A DNA stretch of 64,000 nucleotides, from positions 28,813 through 92,812 of the forward strand of contig DWZQ01000015.1 in the NCBI GenBank assembly GCA_019117485.1, in the 5' to 3' direction. Positions 54,043-61,977 of this stretch are shown piece after piece. The notes beneath the pieces are model-generated. The model saw only the letters and a list, made by a program, of their open reading frames with translations. It made no database searches and had not been told where the DNA came from. Origin of the DNA: Candidatus Agathobaculum intestinipullorum (GTDB taxonomy: Bacteria; Bacillota; Clostridia; Oscillospirales; Butyricicoccaceae). Within the stretch, counting starts at the first letter, position 1; each line of letters opens with the position of its first letter. A program made the translations under genes and the position numbers.

Positions 54043-55745
54043 ATGCAGATAGCACTACGCCCCCTGTCTGCTACGCATAATATTGTATCGTAAATGCATT
54101 GGCCCGCCGGTCAAAAACGATTTGCCGCACAAAGCCGCGCAGGATACGGTTTCTGTCGGCAGGGGTCGTGTCGCGGTCGACGAGGCGGGACAGCTCCTGT
54201 CGATGCGCGGCGGTAACCGTGGCCGGATTGGCTGGCTTTGCCTCGGGCGCAGCCTCCTTCTTTAGGGCAGCGATGCGGGTCTCGATGGCGGCTTTGCGGC
54301 TGCGGTATTCCTCGAGCGAATCCACACCAGCCTCGTAAGCCTCGCGGATGCGCTCGAGTTTTTGCTCCTCACGAGCGAGCTGACGCGCGAGCAGCACCGC
54401 GTGGTTATCGCTTTGCTGCTGTTTGCCCGCCACTAATCGGATGGGAAAGTCTAGCTGCATAAAGTCCTTGGCAATCTGCGCGAGCACAGCGTCGGTCAGC
54501 TTGTCGATCTGGATGCTGTGCGACTCCGGGCAGCGCCCCCGCGCATAGTTGTGGCATTGCAGCGACGGCCCGCCTTTGCCGGTCGAACGTCCTTTCTGCC
54601 GTGTCAGCGTTGCACCACAGCATGAGCAATGCACCAGCCCTTTGAGTGTGAACGGCTGGCCGTCCTCACGGCTGTACCGTCCGTGCTGCCGCTCCCGCTC
54701 GTCGAGCTGCTGCTGCACCTGTTCGTATAGCTCCACGGATATCAGCGGCTCGTGGCCGCCGTCGACAACTATGGTGTCCGGATTATCCCACGCGCGGCGC
54801 GTGCGCCCGGTCGGCGTCCAGCGTACCTTGCCGATATAGACCGGGTTGCGCAGGATGTATTTGATGCCGCGGTTATCAATCGGGTTTCCAAAGCGTGTGC
54901 GCACGCCAAGCGCGGTTAGCTCGTGCGAGATTTGTAACAGGCCGCGCCCGCGAGCGAAATCCTCATAGATTTTGCGCACAACCGGCGCGGTGTCCGGGTC
55001 GGGGACATAGCCGCCACCCTGCATACGGTAGCCAATCGGCGCGTAGGTATTCGGTCGCCCCTCCCCTGCGCGCTGGGTCATGCCGCGTCGTACCTCCTCG
55101 GCGAGGTTGATCGAGTAGTATTCGTCCATTGCTTCGATCATTGCCTCAATGATAATGGACATTTTATCGTCGCCGACCGGTTCGGAAACCGACACAACCT
55201 CGATGCCTAAATCACGGCGCAGCATAGACTTATACAGGATGCTGTCCTCCCGCGAGCGGGCAAAACGGCTGAACTTCCAAAGCAGAATGACATCAAACGG
55301 CTTCGGTTTTGCTTTAGCCGTACCGATCATGCGATTAAAGGCCGGCCGTTTGTCAGCCGAGCGACCGCTGATGCCCTCATCGACAAAGATGTATTCATCG
55401 GGCACGAAGATATCGTGCGCGCGGGCATACTTGCGAATCTCGGCCAGCTGTGAGGCGGGAGAGTATTCAACCTGATCATCCGTAGAGACGCGGATATAAG
55501 CCGCGCCCAGACGCAGGCCGGGGGTAGTTGCGGGCATGGCAGTCCTCCTTTTATAGCGCTGAAACAGGACATTGTGCATTGCAAACAGGCAAAATGCACG
55601 TCCTGCTGTACCCATCTTATCACCAATTGATGGAGCTATAACTCGAAAATCAATATACGCCGACCAAAATTGTTTTGCCGGCCATATGTATAAGAGCGCA
55701 AGTGTACAAGCCCATGGGAATATCATTTCCGTGGAGGCGAATCCG
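54043..55745 (-). mobile_element. Serine-recombinase element 3 (boundaries approximate)
   Basis: Recombinase 3 abuts the broken N-terminal side of cotJC at about 54043. The right limit is unknown; it lies somewhere before tRNA-Ser. No matching core was found, and the missing cotJC start was not found to the right. Confidence 0.4.
54071..55537 (-). CDS. Large serine recombinase 3
   Basis: A 488-residue recombinase. LGAAYIRVSTDDQVEYSPAS carries the catalytic serine; VDEGISGRSADKRPAFNRMI, LLWKFSRFARSREDS and NLAEEVRRGMTQRA follow, then the Recombinase domain, a zinc ribbon (VHCSCCGATLTR) and a C-terminal coiled coil. AGGAGG seven bases upstream sets the ATG at 55537; the longer frame upstream is not supported. 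Its sequence is GC-rich and unlike recombinases 1 and 2, so it came separately. Confidence 0.93.
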   Translation of the reverse strand: MPATTPGLRLGAAYIRVSTDDQVEYSPASQLAEIRKYARAHDIFVPDEYIFVDEGISGRSADKRPAFNRMIGTAKAKPKPFDVILLWKFSRFARSREDSILYKSMLRRDLGIEVVSVSEPVGDDKMSIIIEAMIEAMDEYYSINLAEEVRRGMTQRAGEGRPNTYAPIGYRMQGGGYVPDPDTAPVVRKIYEDFARGRGLLQISHELTALGVRTRFGNPIDNRGIKYILRNPVYIGKVRWTPTGRTRRAWDNPDTIVVDGGHEPLISVELYEQVQQQLDERERQHGRYSREDGQPFTLKGLVHCSCCGATLTRQKGRSTGKGGPSLQCHNYARGRCPESHSIQIDKLTDAVLAQIAKDFMQLDFPIRLVAGKQQQSDNHAVLLARQLAREEQKLERIREAYEAGVDSLEEYRSRKAAIETRIAALKKEAAPEAKPANPATVTAAHRQELSRLVDRDTTPADRNRILRGFVRQIVFDRRANAFTIQYYA

Positions 55746-56045
55746 ATGGCATGCAAATCCAAGCCGCTGCGCGGCTGCAGTGAGTTGATACGGTCAGACG
55801 GGACAGCCGTGCCGGTGCGTGACTATACCAGCAAGCTGCTGATAGATTCGGATGAATGGGAGCAAACTAAGCAGCAAATCGCGCAAAATGTCAGCTGCAT
55901 GGTATCGGATATTGTGACCCAGCACCCCGAATGCAAGACTGCATTCGGCATTCCGGCGGAGCAAACGCAAACGACAGTCCGGTTGCTGGATCTGTTGCAG
56001 GGAAAGGAAAACACCCCTACCGAGCTTGCTGATACATGTCAATGA
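55746..56045 (+). CDS. Hypothetical protein, 99 residues
   Basis: A soluble, mildly acidic frame (MACKSKPLRGCSELIRSDG..., then EWEQTKQQIAQNVSCMVSDI) with GGAGGCG seven bases upstream of the ATG. Four cysteines are spread without a CxxC pair. I do not recognise it. It is divergent from recombinase 3 and may belong to that element or to the core before tRNA-Ser. Confidence 0.55.
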   Translation: MACKSKPLRGCSELIRSDGTAVPVRDYTSKLLIDSDEWEQTKQQIAQNVSCMVSDIVTQHPECKTAFGIPAEQTQTTVRLLDLLQGKENTPTELADTCQ

Positions 56046-56108
56046 AAGCGAATCTCTTGTGGCCTTCATATCATGACGGATTAAATATAAAAAAATAATA
56101 GAAAATAC

Positions 56109-56137
56109 TTGACGGAATGCGTTTTACAAGATATAAT
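56109..56137 (+). promoter_or_regulatory. Promoter of tRNA-Ser
   Basis: TTGACG, 17 bases, TATAAT: an almost perfect sigma-A promoter 34 bases before the tRNA. Confidence 0.88.
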
Positions 56138-56171
56138 ATATCTTGCCTTCTGTAAAAGAAGAAAATTAAAT

Positions 56172-56262
56172 GGAGAGTTGGCTGAGTGGTCGAAGGCGCA
56201 CGATTGGAAATCGTGTAGGCGTGATGAGCGTCTCCAGGGTTCAAATCCCTGACTCTCCGCCA
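56172..56262 (+). tRNA. tRNA-Ser (anticodon GGA)
   Basis: GGAGAGT pairs with ACTCTCC, the anticodon stem CGATT-GGA-AATCG reads serine codons UCC/UCU, a long variable arm follows, then GGTTCAAATCC (T loop) and an encoded CCA. The 3' end is the likely attachment site of the element to its right. Confidence 0.97.
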
Positions 56263-56267
56263 GATTA

Positions 56268-56300
56268 CCGCACTTTATCGAAAGATAAAGTGCGGTTTTT
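56268..56300 (+). terminator. Terminator of tRNA-Ser
   Basis: CGCACTTTATC-GAAA-GATAAAGTGCG then GTTTTT. Confidence 0.9.
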
Positions 56301-56375
56301 GCTATTTTCACCGAAAAATCATAACATTTTCGCGAGTAAGAAATTTTTGAGTGCAATCCTGAGTGCAATCAGAAT

Positions 56376-57551
56376 TTATTGCGCTTCTGGCAGGGACGCG
56401 ATCAGCGCATCCATGCGCGCTGCACTGTTTCGCTGCATCTGGTCGCTGACGTGGGCGTAGGTCTTCAGCGTGAACGAGGCGGCGTAGTGACCGAGGTTGG
56501 TCTGCACCGTCTTGATGTCGTCGCCGTTCTCCAGCGAGATCGTCGCAAACGAGTGGCGCAGGGAATGGAAGGTATAATTGCCCATGCCGCAGTCCAGCAG
56601 AATGCGCTTGAGGTGCTTGTACACGGTGCGCCGATTAAGCGGTTGTCTGAAATCATTCGTAAACACCAGATGGAAGCTGTTGTCCCAAAGCATGCCCGCT
56701 GCCAGTTGCTGCTCGTTCTGCTTTGCCCGCTGATGCCGCAAGACCCGCATAGCGTTCTGCGCGAGAATCACCTTGCGCTGCTTGCCTTCCTTGGGTGGCG
56801 CAAGGAAGTAGCCGAAATCGCCCTTGACTTGCTTCTGCTGTAACTGCTGACGGACATAAATGCAATCGTGGTCGAAATCAACATCCTCCCAGCGCAGGCC
56901 GAGGATCTCGGACAGGCGCAGGCCGGAGAAAATATCGATAAAGAAAATGTTGCGGAACTGCTTGCCGTCAATCGCCTGCAGGAACTGGCTGAGCTCGGCG
57001 GTCGTGATCGCGCGTACCTGATGCTGCGTCACACGCGGCAACGAGCAGCGCTCGGATACATTGCGCAGCAGAAGCTCGTCCCGGATGGCGGATTCCAGCA
57101 TGTTGTGTAGGATGCCGTGGATGTTGCGGACGGTTTTGGCGGACAGCTTCTTTTTGACTGACAAGGATGTGACGAACTGCTGTACCTGTCGGTGGGTCAG
57201 GTCGGTCAGCTTGACCTTGCCGAGTGCGGGAAGGATATGGTTTTCCAGAATCTTCTGATAGGTCACCTGCGTGCTGTGTGCCAGATTGACTGCGCAGATC
57301 GAGAAGTATTCCTGCGCGTAGGCCGCAATGGTGATCTGGCTCGGTTCCTGATAGGTGCCGCGGTCAATGTTTGCGGTTGCGTCACGCAGCTTGGTGGCAA
57401 CCTCTTTTTGCGTTTTGCCGTAAACGGAATGGCGGAGCAGCTTGCCCGTAATGGGATCGCGACCGGATACATATTGTCCCTGCCAGCGGCCGTCTTTCCG
57501 CTTGTATATCGTGCCGCTGCCGGCTTCGCGTTTTTTACTTTTGCGTGCCAT
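56376..57551 (-). CDS. int: Tyrosine recombinase (integrase)
   Basis: A 391-residue phage/ICE-type integrase. An N-terminal AP2-like arm-binding domain (GTIYKRKDGRWQGQYV) and a SAM-like core-binding domain (HSTQVTYQKILENHILPAL) precede the catalytic domain with FSGLRLSEILGLRW (Arg), FHSLRHSFAT (His-x-x-Arg), LGHYAASFTLKTYAHV (His and nucleophile Tyr). It faces the tRNA-Ser gene, its probable target. Confidence 0.96.
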   Translation of the reverse strand: MARKSKKREAGSGTIYKRKDGRWQGQYVSGRDPITGKLLRHSVYGKTQKEVATKLRDATANIDRGTYQEPSQITIAAYAQEYFSICAVNLAHSTQVTYQKILENHILPALGKVKLTDLTHRQVQQFVTSLSVKKKLSAKTVRNIHGILHNMLESAIRDELLLRNVSERCSLPRVTQHQVRAITTAELSQFLQAIDGKQFRNIFFIDIFSGLRLSEILGLRWEDVDFDHDCIYVRQQLQQKQVKGDFGYFLAPPKEGKQRKVILAQNAMRVLRHQRAKQNEQQLAAGMLWDNSFHLVFTNDFRQPLNRRTVYKHLKRILLDCGMGNYTFHSLRHSFATISLENGDDIKTVQTNLGHYAASFTLKTYAHVSDQMQRNSAARMDALIASLPEAQ

Positions 57552-57638
57552 AGTTGCTTGATGCTCCTTTCCGGCACATACAATTTAGGTGCTTTTTATT
57601 ATACCACAAGATGCGTGTGCTGGGCGCTGCTTGCGGTA

Positions 57639-57671
57639 TAAAAATGGGGCTGCCCATTGCAGAACAGCCCC
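57639..57671 (-). terminator. Terminator after excisionase
   Basis: On the minus strand GGGGCTG-...-CAGCCCC is followed by ATTTTTAT. It separates xis from int transcription. Confidence 0.75.
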
Positions 57672-57707
57672 GTCTTGAAGTGTGCCAATGTTGGTTTGCA
57701 TGTAGGC

Positions 57708-57926
57708 TTAACAGCCGCTGTCCGGGAACAGGTACGGCGACTGATAGCCGTGGGTGGTTTTGCCCTGCGCGTCCAGCCATTCGGTCAGCTTGTCCTGTTT
57801 GACGAGTAACCGTTTGCCGATGCGGAAGGACGGGAAATCTGCGCGGTGCATCAGGTTATAGGCCGCGCTGCGGCTGATACCGAGCAGCAGCGCCAGCTCC
57901 GGCGCGTTATAGGTCAGTTTATCCAT
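57708..57926 (-). CDS. xis: Excisionase/helix-turn-helix protein
   Basis: A 72-residue MerR-like winged helix of the excisionase family (HTH_17): YNAPELALLLGISRSAAYNL, FPSFRIGKRLLVKQDKLTEW. Its ATG follows directly on the ftsK stop. By analogy with Tn916 Xis it bends DNA and drives excision with the integrase. Confidence 0.88.
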   Translation of the reverse strand: MDKLTYNAPELALLLGISRSAAYNLMHRADFPSFRIGKRLLVKQDKLTEWLDAQGKTTHGYQSPYLFPDSGC

Positions 57927-59267
57927 TCAAAACATCTCCTTTGTGTCGTCGAACCAGTAGGCTTGAAATACTGTGCCGTCACCCGTGAGGAAGCGGCCTT
58001 GGGCGTCGTGCGGAATCTTGTCGCTGGCATCCGTGTTGTCCAAAATGATCATGGACAACACGTTGTCTGCGCGGCCGCAAATGCGGTAACCGATGTTGTT
58101 CTTGATTTGGCCGGACAGGATATTCGCATCCGGTCGCTGGGTAGAAAGAAACAGGTGAATACCGAACGCACGCCCTTGTCGGGCGATGGTGGACAGCCGG
58201 TTTTCAATACGTGCGACCTGTTCTTTTTCCTCTTTTGTCAAGCCGGTCTTGTCCAGAATTTCAGCGACCTCGTCCATCGCGAACACGATCCGATCCATTG
58301 GAATCGGCTCATGCCGGTTGTAGTCGTAGATGTCCCGGCGCTCGACTTTGCCAAGCACATCCTTGCGCTGTTCCAGCTTTTCGGTCACGTCATCCAGATA
58401 GCGCAGCAGTGTTTCGCGGTCGAGAATCAGTTTGCAGTTTGGATGCTTGCGCCACGGGCTGCCGAAGTCCACACCACCCTTGAAGTCCGCGATCGTGACC
58501 TGTATATTGGGCTGCTTGAGGCACTGCATCAGCATCAGCTTGAGCAGCACAGATTTGCCCGAACCCGTGCCGCCGCCCAGCAGCACATGCGGGATGAGGT
58601 TGAGGTCGAGTGTCACCGGCCCAAGCAGGCTTTCGCCGAGCACCAGCTTGCAGGCAGGAAACGTATCCCGCAGATAGGCATCCTTCCACGGTAGCAGCTT
58701 GGGCAGCTCGTCGGTGGCGGGAACGGTGTACAGCTGGATGCGGCGCTTGCCGTCGCTTTCGCGAATGTCTGCAATGTGGATATTCAGCGCGGTTTCAATA
58801 TCGGCGCACTTGTCCTCCCACACAGACTTGGGAACGCCGCAGGCCAGAAACTCGAGAACGGTCATGTGGCTGCATATATCGTCCGATTCCTCCGTCCGGA
58901 CGGCAACCAGCAACGGTGTCTCGCCCGCGTGGTTGACCAGTCCGATACGCTGCAAATTGTTCTGGATGCTTTTCGCCTTGGAAGGCGTACCCGCCCACAG
59001 AATGAGCACAGCCAGACCGCCGAACACGAGAAACGGAAAGCAAAGGCTGAACGCGATCCGGCTGACTGCATCGAAAATATCTGGTCCGCTGTACGCAAGA
59101 TCCCACGGGCGGATGATGCTGAACAGAAGCACGGTGAGCAGATAGAGCACCAATACCTTCAGACGGTATTGGTCTGTCCAGATCTCCTTGAGGCCAGTTT
59201 GGAACAGAAGCAGCAGATACCTGCGCTGCGTTTCCTGTTCCAACAGATTGCGTTTTCGATTATCCAT
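57927..59267 (-). CDS. FtsK/SpoIIIE-type DNA translocase (TcpA-like coupling protein)
   Basis: A 446-residue membrane ATPase. Two membrane segments (about 37-51 and 71-92) are followed by the FtsK domain: LLGGGTGSGKSVLL (Walker A, 231-239), IADFKGGVDFG, VFAMDEVAEIL (Walker B) and STQRPDANILSG. The size and layout match the small coupling proteins of Tn916-like and IME elements, which bring relaxase-bound DNA to a transfer channel. It overlaps rep by eight bases. Confidence 0.92.
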   Translation of the reverse strand: MDNRKRNLLEQETQRRYLLLLFQTGLKEIWTDQYRLKVLVLYLLTVLLFSIIRPWDLAYSGPDIFDAVSRIAFSLCFPFLVFGGLAVLILWAGTPSKAKSIQNNLQRIGLVNHAGETPLLVAVRTEESDDICSHMTVLEFLACGVPKSVWEDKCADIETALNIHIADIRESDGKRRIQLYTVPATDELPKLLPWKDAYLRDTFPACKLVLGESLLGPVTLDLNLIPHVLLGGGTGSGKSVLLKLMLMQCLKQPNIQVTIADFKGGVDFGSPWRKHPNCKLILDRETLLRYLDDVTEKLEQRKDVLGKVERRDIYDYNRHEPIPMDRIVFAMDEVAEILDKTGLTKEEKEQVARIENRLSTIARQGRAFGIHLFLSTQRPDANILSGQIKNNIGYRICGRADNVLSMIILDNTDASDKIPHDAQGRFLTGDGTVFQAYWFDDTKEMF

Positions 59268-60228
59268 CTTCCAGCATCCGCCTCCATTCGCTGACGGGTC
59301 GGGTGATTGGTGCGCCGTTCTCGCGGTACTCGGTGAAGGTGCGAATGCGGCGCAGAAAGGCTTTCCATGTTTCCGGGTGATACTGCTGCACCGCCTGATA
59401 CTGGCGGCTGAGCGGCAGGTTAGAGGTGATATACACCTTGGTGTAGCACGCGACTTTATCGCTGTACCGGGCGGGCAGCATGAGCGGGTACATATCCAGT
59501 AAATTGAGCATTTCTTCGATGGGGATTTGCGACGCAAATTCCTCAAACACGATCACGTCCTGTCCGTGGTAATCGTCGAAGGAAACGCCGCGGCCGTTCC
59601 GGTAGTTGGTCACGCGGTAGATGTCGCGCGGATCGTGCCGCCGATAAATGCCGCTTGTTTTGCCGGTACCGGTTGCACCATAAAGATATTGCGTTTCCAC
59701 GATGCGGTTCTGCTCGGCATATTTTTCGGACAGCAGCGTCTGCCGCAGCACGTCGATTTCCTTCACCCGAAACGCCAGTTTGGGGTTTTCGCGGATGATC
59801 TGTGAAGTCGTCTTACCGGCGACAATGTCCTCAAGCAGGACAGTCATTTCGGGGGTTTTCTCGCTCTGCGGCAGCGGCATGTGCCCAAACTCTTCAAAGC
59901 TATCGGGTACAACCGTTTCGGCTTTTTCGGTATCCGACCATTTGCCGCCTTTTTGAATATAGTCGCGGTTTTCCTGTGCGCTTCCGTATGCCTTGTCAAT
60001 GTGCGCGGTCGGGAACAGGTTCTTGACCGTGTGCCAGCGCACCGGCGAAGGGCGGTACAGAAAAACATGCGTGTGATGCGTGCCGGTTGACGCGATCTCG
60101 TCCGCCATGCAGAAATAGGCGGGGGACAGCGACTGCACGAGCGCTTTGATTTTGTCATGCGTTAGGCCGCAGTCTGCCGGGTTGTTGATCGTGAGCAGAT
60201 ATTTGCGGCTCTGTTCGTTCTTTGCCAT
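59260..60228 (-). CDS. rep: CRESS-type replication initiator (HUH endonuclease plus SF3 helicase)
   Basis: A 322-residue Rep with the domain order of circovirus and geminivirus initiators. HUH nuclease: motif I LLTINNP (11-17), motif II HHTHVFLY (51-58), motif III YIQK (90-93) with the nicking tyrosine. Superfamily 3 helicase: Walker A GATGTGKT (184-191), Walker B VIVFEEF (225-231), motif C YITSN (266-270) and an arginine-finger-like FLRRI. This is not the Rep_trans or RepB type usual in Tn916-like elements. GAAGGTGGTG precedes the ATG at 60228. A matching origin lies 30-80 bases upstream. Confidence 0.9.
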   Translation of the reverse strand: MAKNEQSRKYLLTINNPADCGLTHDKIKALVQSLSPAYFCMADEIASTGTHHTHVFLYRPSPVRWHTVKNLFPTAHIDKAYGSAQENRDYIQKGGKWSDTEKAETVVPDSFEEFGHMPLPQSEKTPEMTVLLEDIVAGKTTSQIIRENPKLAFRVKEIDVLRQTLLSEKYAEQNRIVETQYLYGATGTGKTSGIYRRHDPRDIYRVTNYRNGRGVSFDDYHGQDVIVFEEFASQIPIEEMLNLLDMYPLMLPARYSDKVACYTKVYITSNLPLSRQYQAVQQYHPETWKAFLRRIRTFTEYRENGAPITRPVSEWRRMLEDG

Positions 60229-60256
60229 GTTCACCACCTTCGATTGATAGATGGGC

Positions 60257-60305
60257 TGCTACATGCTACAACCATGCCCTAAGGTAATACTAACTTAGGG
60301 CATGG
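60257..60305 (-). promoter_or_regulatory. Candidate CRESS-type replication origin: stem-loop with TAGTATTAC plus two iterons
   Basis: CCATGCCCTAAG (60272-60283) and CTTAGGGCATGG (60294-60305) form a perfect 12-bp stem. On the minus strand the ten-base loop reads TTAGTATTAC, containing the nonanucleotide TAGTATTAC of circoviruses and nanoviruses, where Rep nicks between the last T and AC. Two exact tandem TGCTACA repeats (60257-60263, 60264-60270) abut the stem on the rep side, like the iterons bound by Rep in circoviruses. The rep start is 29 bases beyond them. Confidence 0.85.
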
Positions 60306-60383
60306 GCGGCGCGGCCGCAGGCCGCAGGAGGACTTTCCCTGGAAGGAAAAGTCCTCGCCCCTGACGGCCTGCGCCCTGCGCCG
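60306..60383. other. GC-rich hairpins between origin and 106-residue gene
   Basis: GAGGACTTTCC...GGAAAAGTCCTC and CTGACGGC...GCCGTCAG are two inverted repeats in a row; the second overlaps the stop codon of the 106-residue gene. No T-run follows. They may complete the origin or process the transcript. Confidence 0.45.
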
Positions 60384-60704
60384 TCAGCCCTTGCCAGTGT
60401 TTACCGCAGAGATGCCTTTGGCACGCGCACCCAGCTGATACTCGCCGCCCGACCAGTACAGGTACGGTTCGAGCTCGGCAAAACGGACTTCGACAAAGCT
60501 GGCCGGTGCGTCCATCTGCTGAGCACCGTCAATGCGCACGTTGATCTTGTCCAGCCCCTTGTCCGGCAGGGCGACAGTGTAGCGGTAGCCCGTGACCGTA
60601 TCCGTGCGCTGTCCATTCTGGTACGCATACGACGGAATCACGTCCACCAGCCAGAAACGCTTGCCCAGGCTCGCGGGATCGATAATCAGATCGGAAAGTT
60701 TCAT
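60384..60704 (-). CDS. Conserved element protein upstream of rep, function unknown
   Basis: A 106-residue soluble, beta-rich protein (MKLSDLIIDPASLGKRFWLV..., YRYTVALPDKGLDKINVRID, FVEVRFAELEPYLYW). AAGGAG precedes the ATG at 60704. Its size and place before rep-ftsK recall the DUF961-type genes at the same position in Tn916, and an accessory or single-strand-binding role in replication is possible, but I see no clear motif. Confidence 0.65.
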   Translation of the reverse strand: MKLSDLIIDPASLGKRFWLVDVIPSYAYQNGQRTDTVTGYRYTVALPDKGLDKINVRIDGAQQMDAPASFVEVRFAELEPYLYWSGGEYQLGARAKGISAVNTGKG

Positions 60705-60937
60705 GAAAATACACTCCTTTTCAAAAATTGTGGATAATTGATGTTCAAACCGGTTTGTGAAAACAGGATAGCATTTTCTCGGGGGCTTGTCGTTTCGCGC
60801 CGCGTAACGGTGCCAAAACGCGGACAGGCGCGCATACGCACATCCATTCATGTGAAGGCAGCATAGAGATTGCGTATCGGTGATTGCCTGCGGCGAAGGC
60901 ATTCTGCACAGATGGAAAATAAGGGCGGTGAAGTAAA

Positions 60938-60972
60938 ATACAAAAAAATACGGTTACGCGCCGCGTAACCGT
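60938..60972 (-). terminator. Palindrome ACGGTTACGCG-c-CGCGTAACCGT with T-run
   Basis: Two 11-base arms around one base (60950-60972). On the minus strand ATTTTTTTG follows, so it can terminate transcription from the right. Its arm recurs 140 bases away, so it could also be an operator. Confidence 0.55.
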
Positions 60973-61000
60973 ACGATAAAGATTTGTAGGATTGCACAGC

Positions 61001-61035
61001 AAAGTCCCGCACATTTCTGTGCGGGACTTTGTTTT
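61001..61035. terminator. Terminator at the end of the HTH-like gene
   Basis: AAAGTCCCGCACA-TTTC-TGTGCGGGACTTT with GTTTTG on the plus side, 14 bases past the stop of the minus-strand gene. Confidence 0.75.
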
Positions 61036-61044
61036 GTGCTTTCT

Positions 61045-61521
61045 TTACTTTTCAGAACCTTGCCGATAGCCCCGTGAGCCAAGCAGAATGCGATCGAGAG
61101 TGCGCCCTTCCTCTGCGAACAATTCTGTCAATAGCTCGTTTGCGTCATCGATTGAAATACCGCTGCACCTTTCAATCAGATAACGGTAAGCGTTGTGGAC
61201 GGGATTGCGCTTGCTGAGTGCATACCCGCGCAGCGCAAGGAGCTGTTCGGATACCGTAATATTCAGCTGCATGCCGATACAGAGAGCAACAAGCACTTGC
61301 AAGGTCACATTATGGGTGCTGGCTGCATCGTCATCCAGATGTTTGATTGCGGTGAACCGAGGTCGGTCGAGTAAACATTTTTCACAGAGTTCTTTTTCAC
61401 TCCAGCCCTTTTGCTGTATCAGCGAGAAGAGCATCTCTTGAAATGATTTCGTCGTCATTTGGATCTCCGAGAGGTAGTCCTGCATCTCTTTGCAGAGATG
61501 CACTTTCTCCCAGTTTTCCAA
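61045..61521 (-). CDS. Element-borne regulator-like protein
   Basis: A 158-residue protein. FSLIQQKGWSEKELCEKCLL then FTAIKHLDDDAAST reads like a degenerate XRE-type helix-turn-helix in the first half, and a helical domain with DDANELLTELFAEEGRTLDR follows. The frame begins at a TTG (61521) with a weak ribosome site; an internal ATG behind GGAG is possible. A short upstream frame has a much better site. Probably controls element genes; no family name assigned. Confidence 0.6.
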   Translation of the reverse strand: MENWEKVHLCKEMQDYLSEIQMTTKSFQEMLFSLIQQKGWSEKELCEKCLLDRPRFTAIKHLDDDAASTHNVTLQVLVALCIGMQLNITVSEQLLALRGYALSKRNPVHNAYRYLIERCSGISIDDANELLTELFAEEGRTLDRILLGSRGYRQGSEK

Positions 61522-61543
61522 AGAACTTTATCTCTCGTTGCTC

Positions 61544-61621
61544 TTAGGTTCTTGTGCCGGAGGTGAAATAAAACGGTTGTTTTATGATCGTAATGGATTT
61601 GCAAAGTATACAAACTGCCAT
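61544..61621 (-). CDS. Possible 25-residue leader peptide
   Basis: An ATG at 61621 follows a perfect AAGGAGGTGG and opens a 25-codon frame (MAVCILCKSITIIKQPFYFT then SGTRT), ending 22 bases before the weakly initiated gene at 61521. It could couple or attenuate that gene. Only the ribosome site supports it. Confidence 0.35.
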   Translation of the reverse strand: MAVCILCKSITIIKQPFYFTSGTRT

Positions 61622-61977
61622 ACGAACCACCTCCTTAACAAGTGTGTCATAGGTTTTTAAGCTACCTCCGACACGAGAACACAATACAATTGTTTCCTGA
61701 CAGAAAAATTCTGTCGTCATCTTAACTGTTTTCCCATTGTTTGCTGAACTGATATACTTTTCTACATTAGAGCTGACCGGACGATGAGGAGACTTGACCT
61801 TGTTGTGCCTGCATTGGTATCATAACACAGGATAAAGTTCGTGTAAACACAAAAAATGTTACATTTATATTACTTTTCGTGCTATTTAGTGCTGTTTAGT
61901 GTTATCTGGTGCATATAGGGCAAAAAGACGCATTTTCTGCAAAAACTGACGTGGGAAAATCTCAGTCCATTGCCTTT
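61622..61977. other. A+T-rich intergenic region with tandem 10-bp repeats
   Basis: No gene is evident. The region holds the start region of the leftward regulator transcript, several stems (for example GAAAAATTC and ACCTCC...GGAGGT-like pairs), and 10-bp repeats at its right end. Confidence 0.5.
61879..61913. repeat. Tandem 10-bp repeats
   Basis: GTGCTATTTA, GTGCTGTTTA, GTGTTATCTG and a partial GTGCA follow without gaps. The period of one helical turn suggests side-by-side binding of a regulator or initiator. Confidence 0.65.

Larger units (their letters stand above)
60705..61044. other. Intergenic region of the integrative element
   Basis: No gene is seen. It contains two terminator-like hairpins, an imperfect half copy (CGCGTAACGGT at 60801-60811) of the palindrome arm at 60962-60972, and presumably the promoter of the replication operon running left. 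Confidence 0.5.

Noticed and set aside
54071..55762. N-terminal extension of recombinase 3 to 563 residues
   Set aside because: The extra 75 residues have no ribosome site and no similarity to the family, while AGGAGG stands before the ATG at 55537.
55538..56170. Missing N-terminal codons of cotJC right of recombinase 3
   Set aside because: No minus-strand frame with a MW-YEK-LQYP-like start was found before tRNA-Ser.
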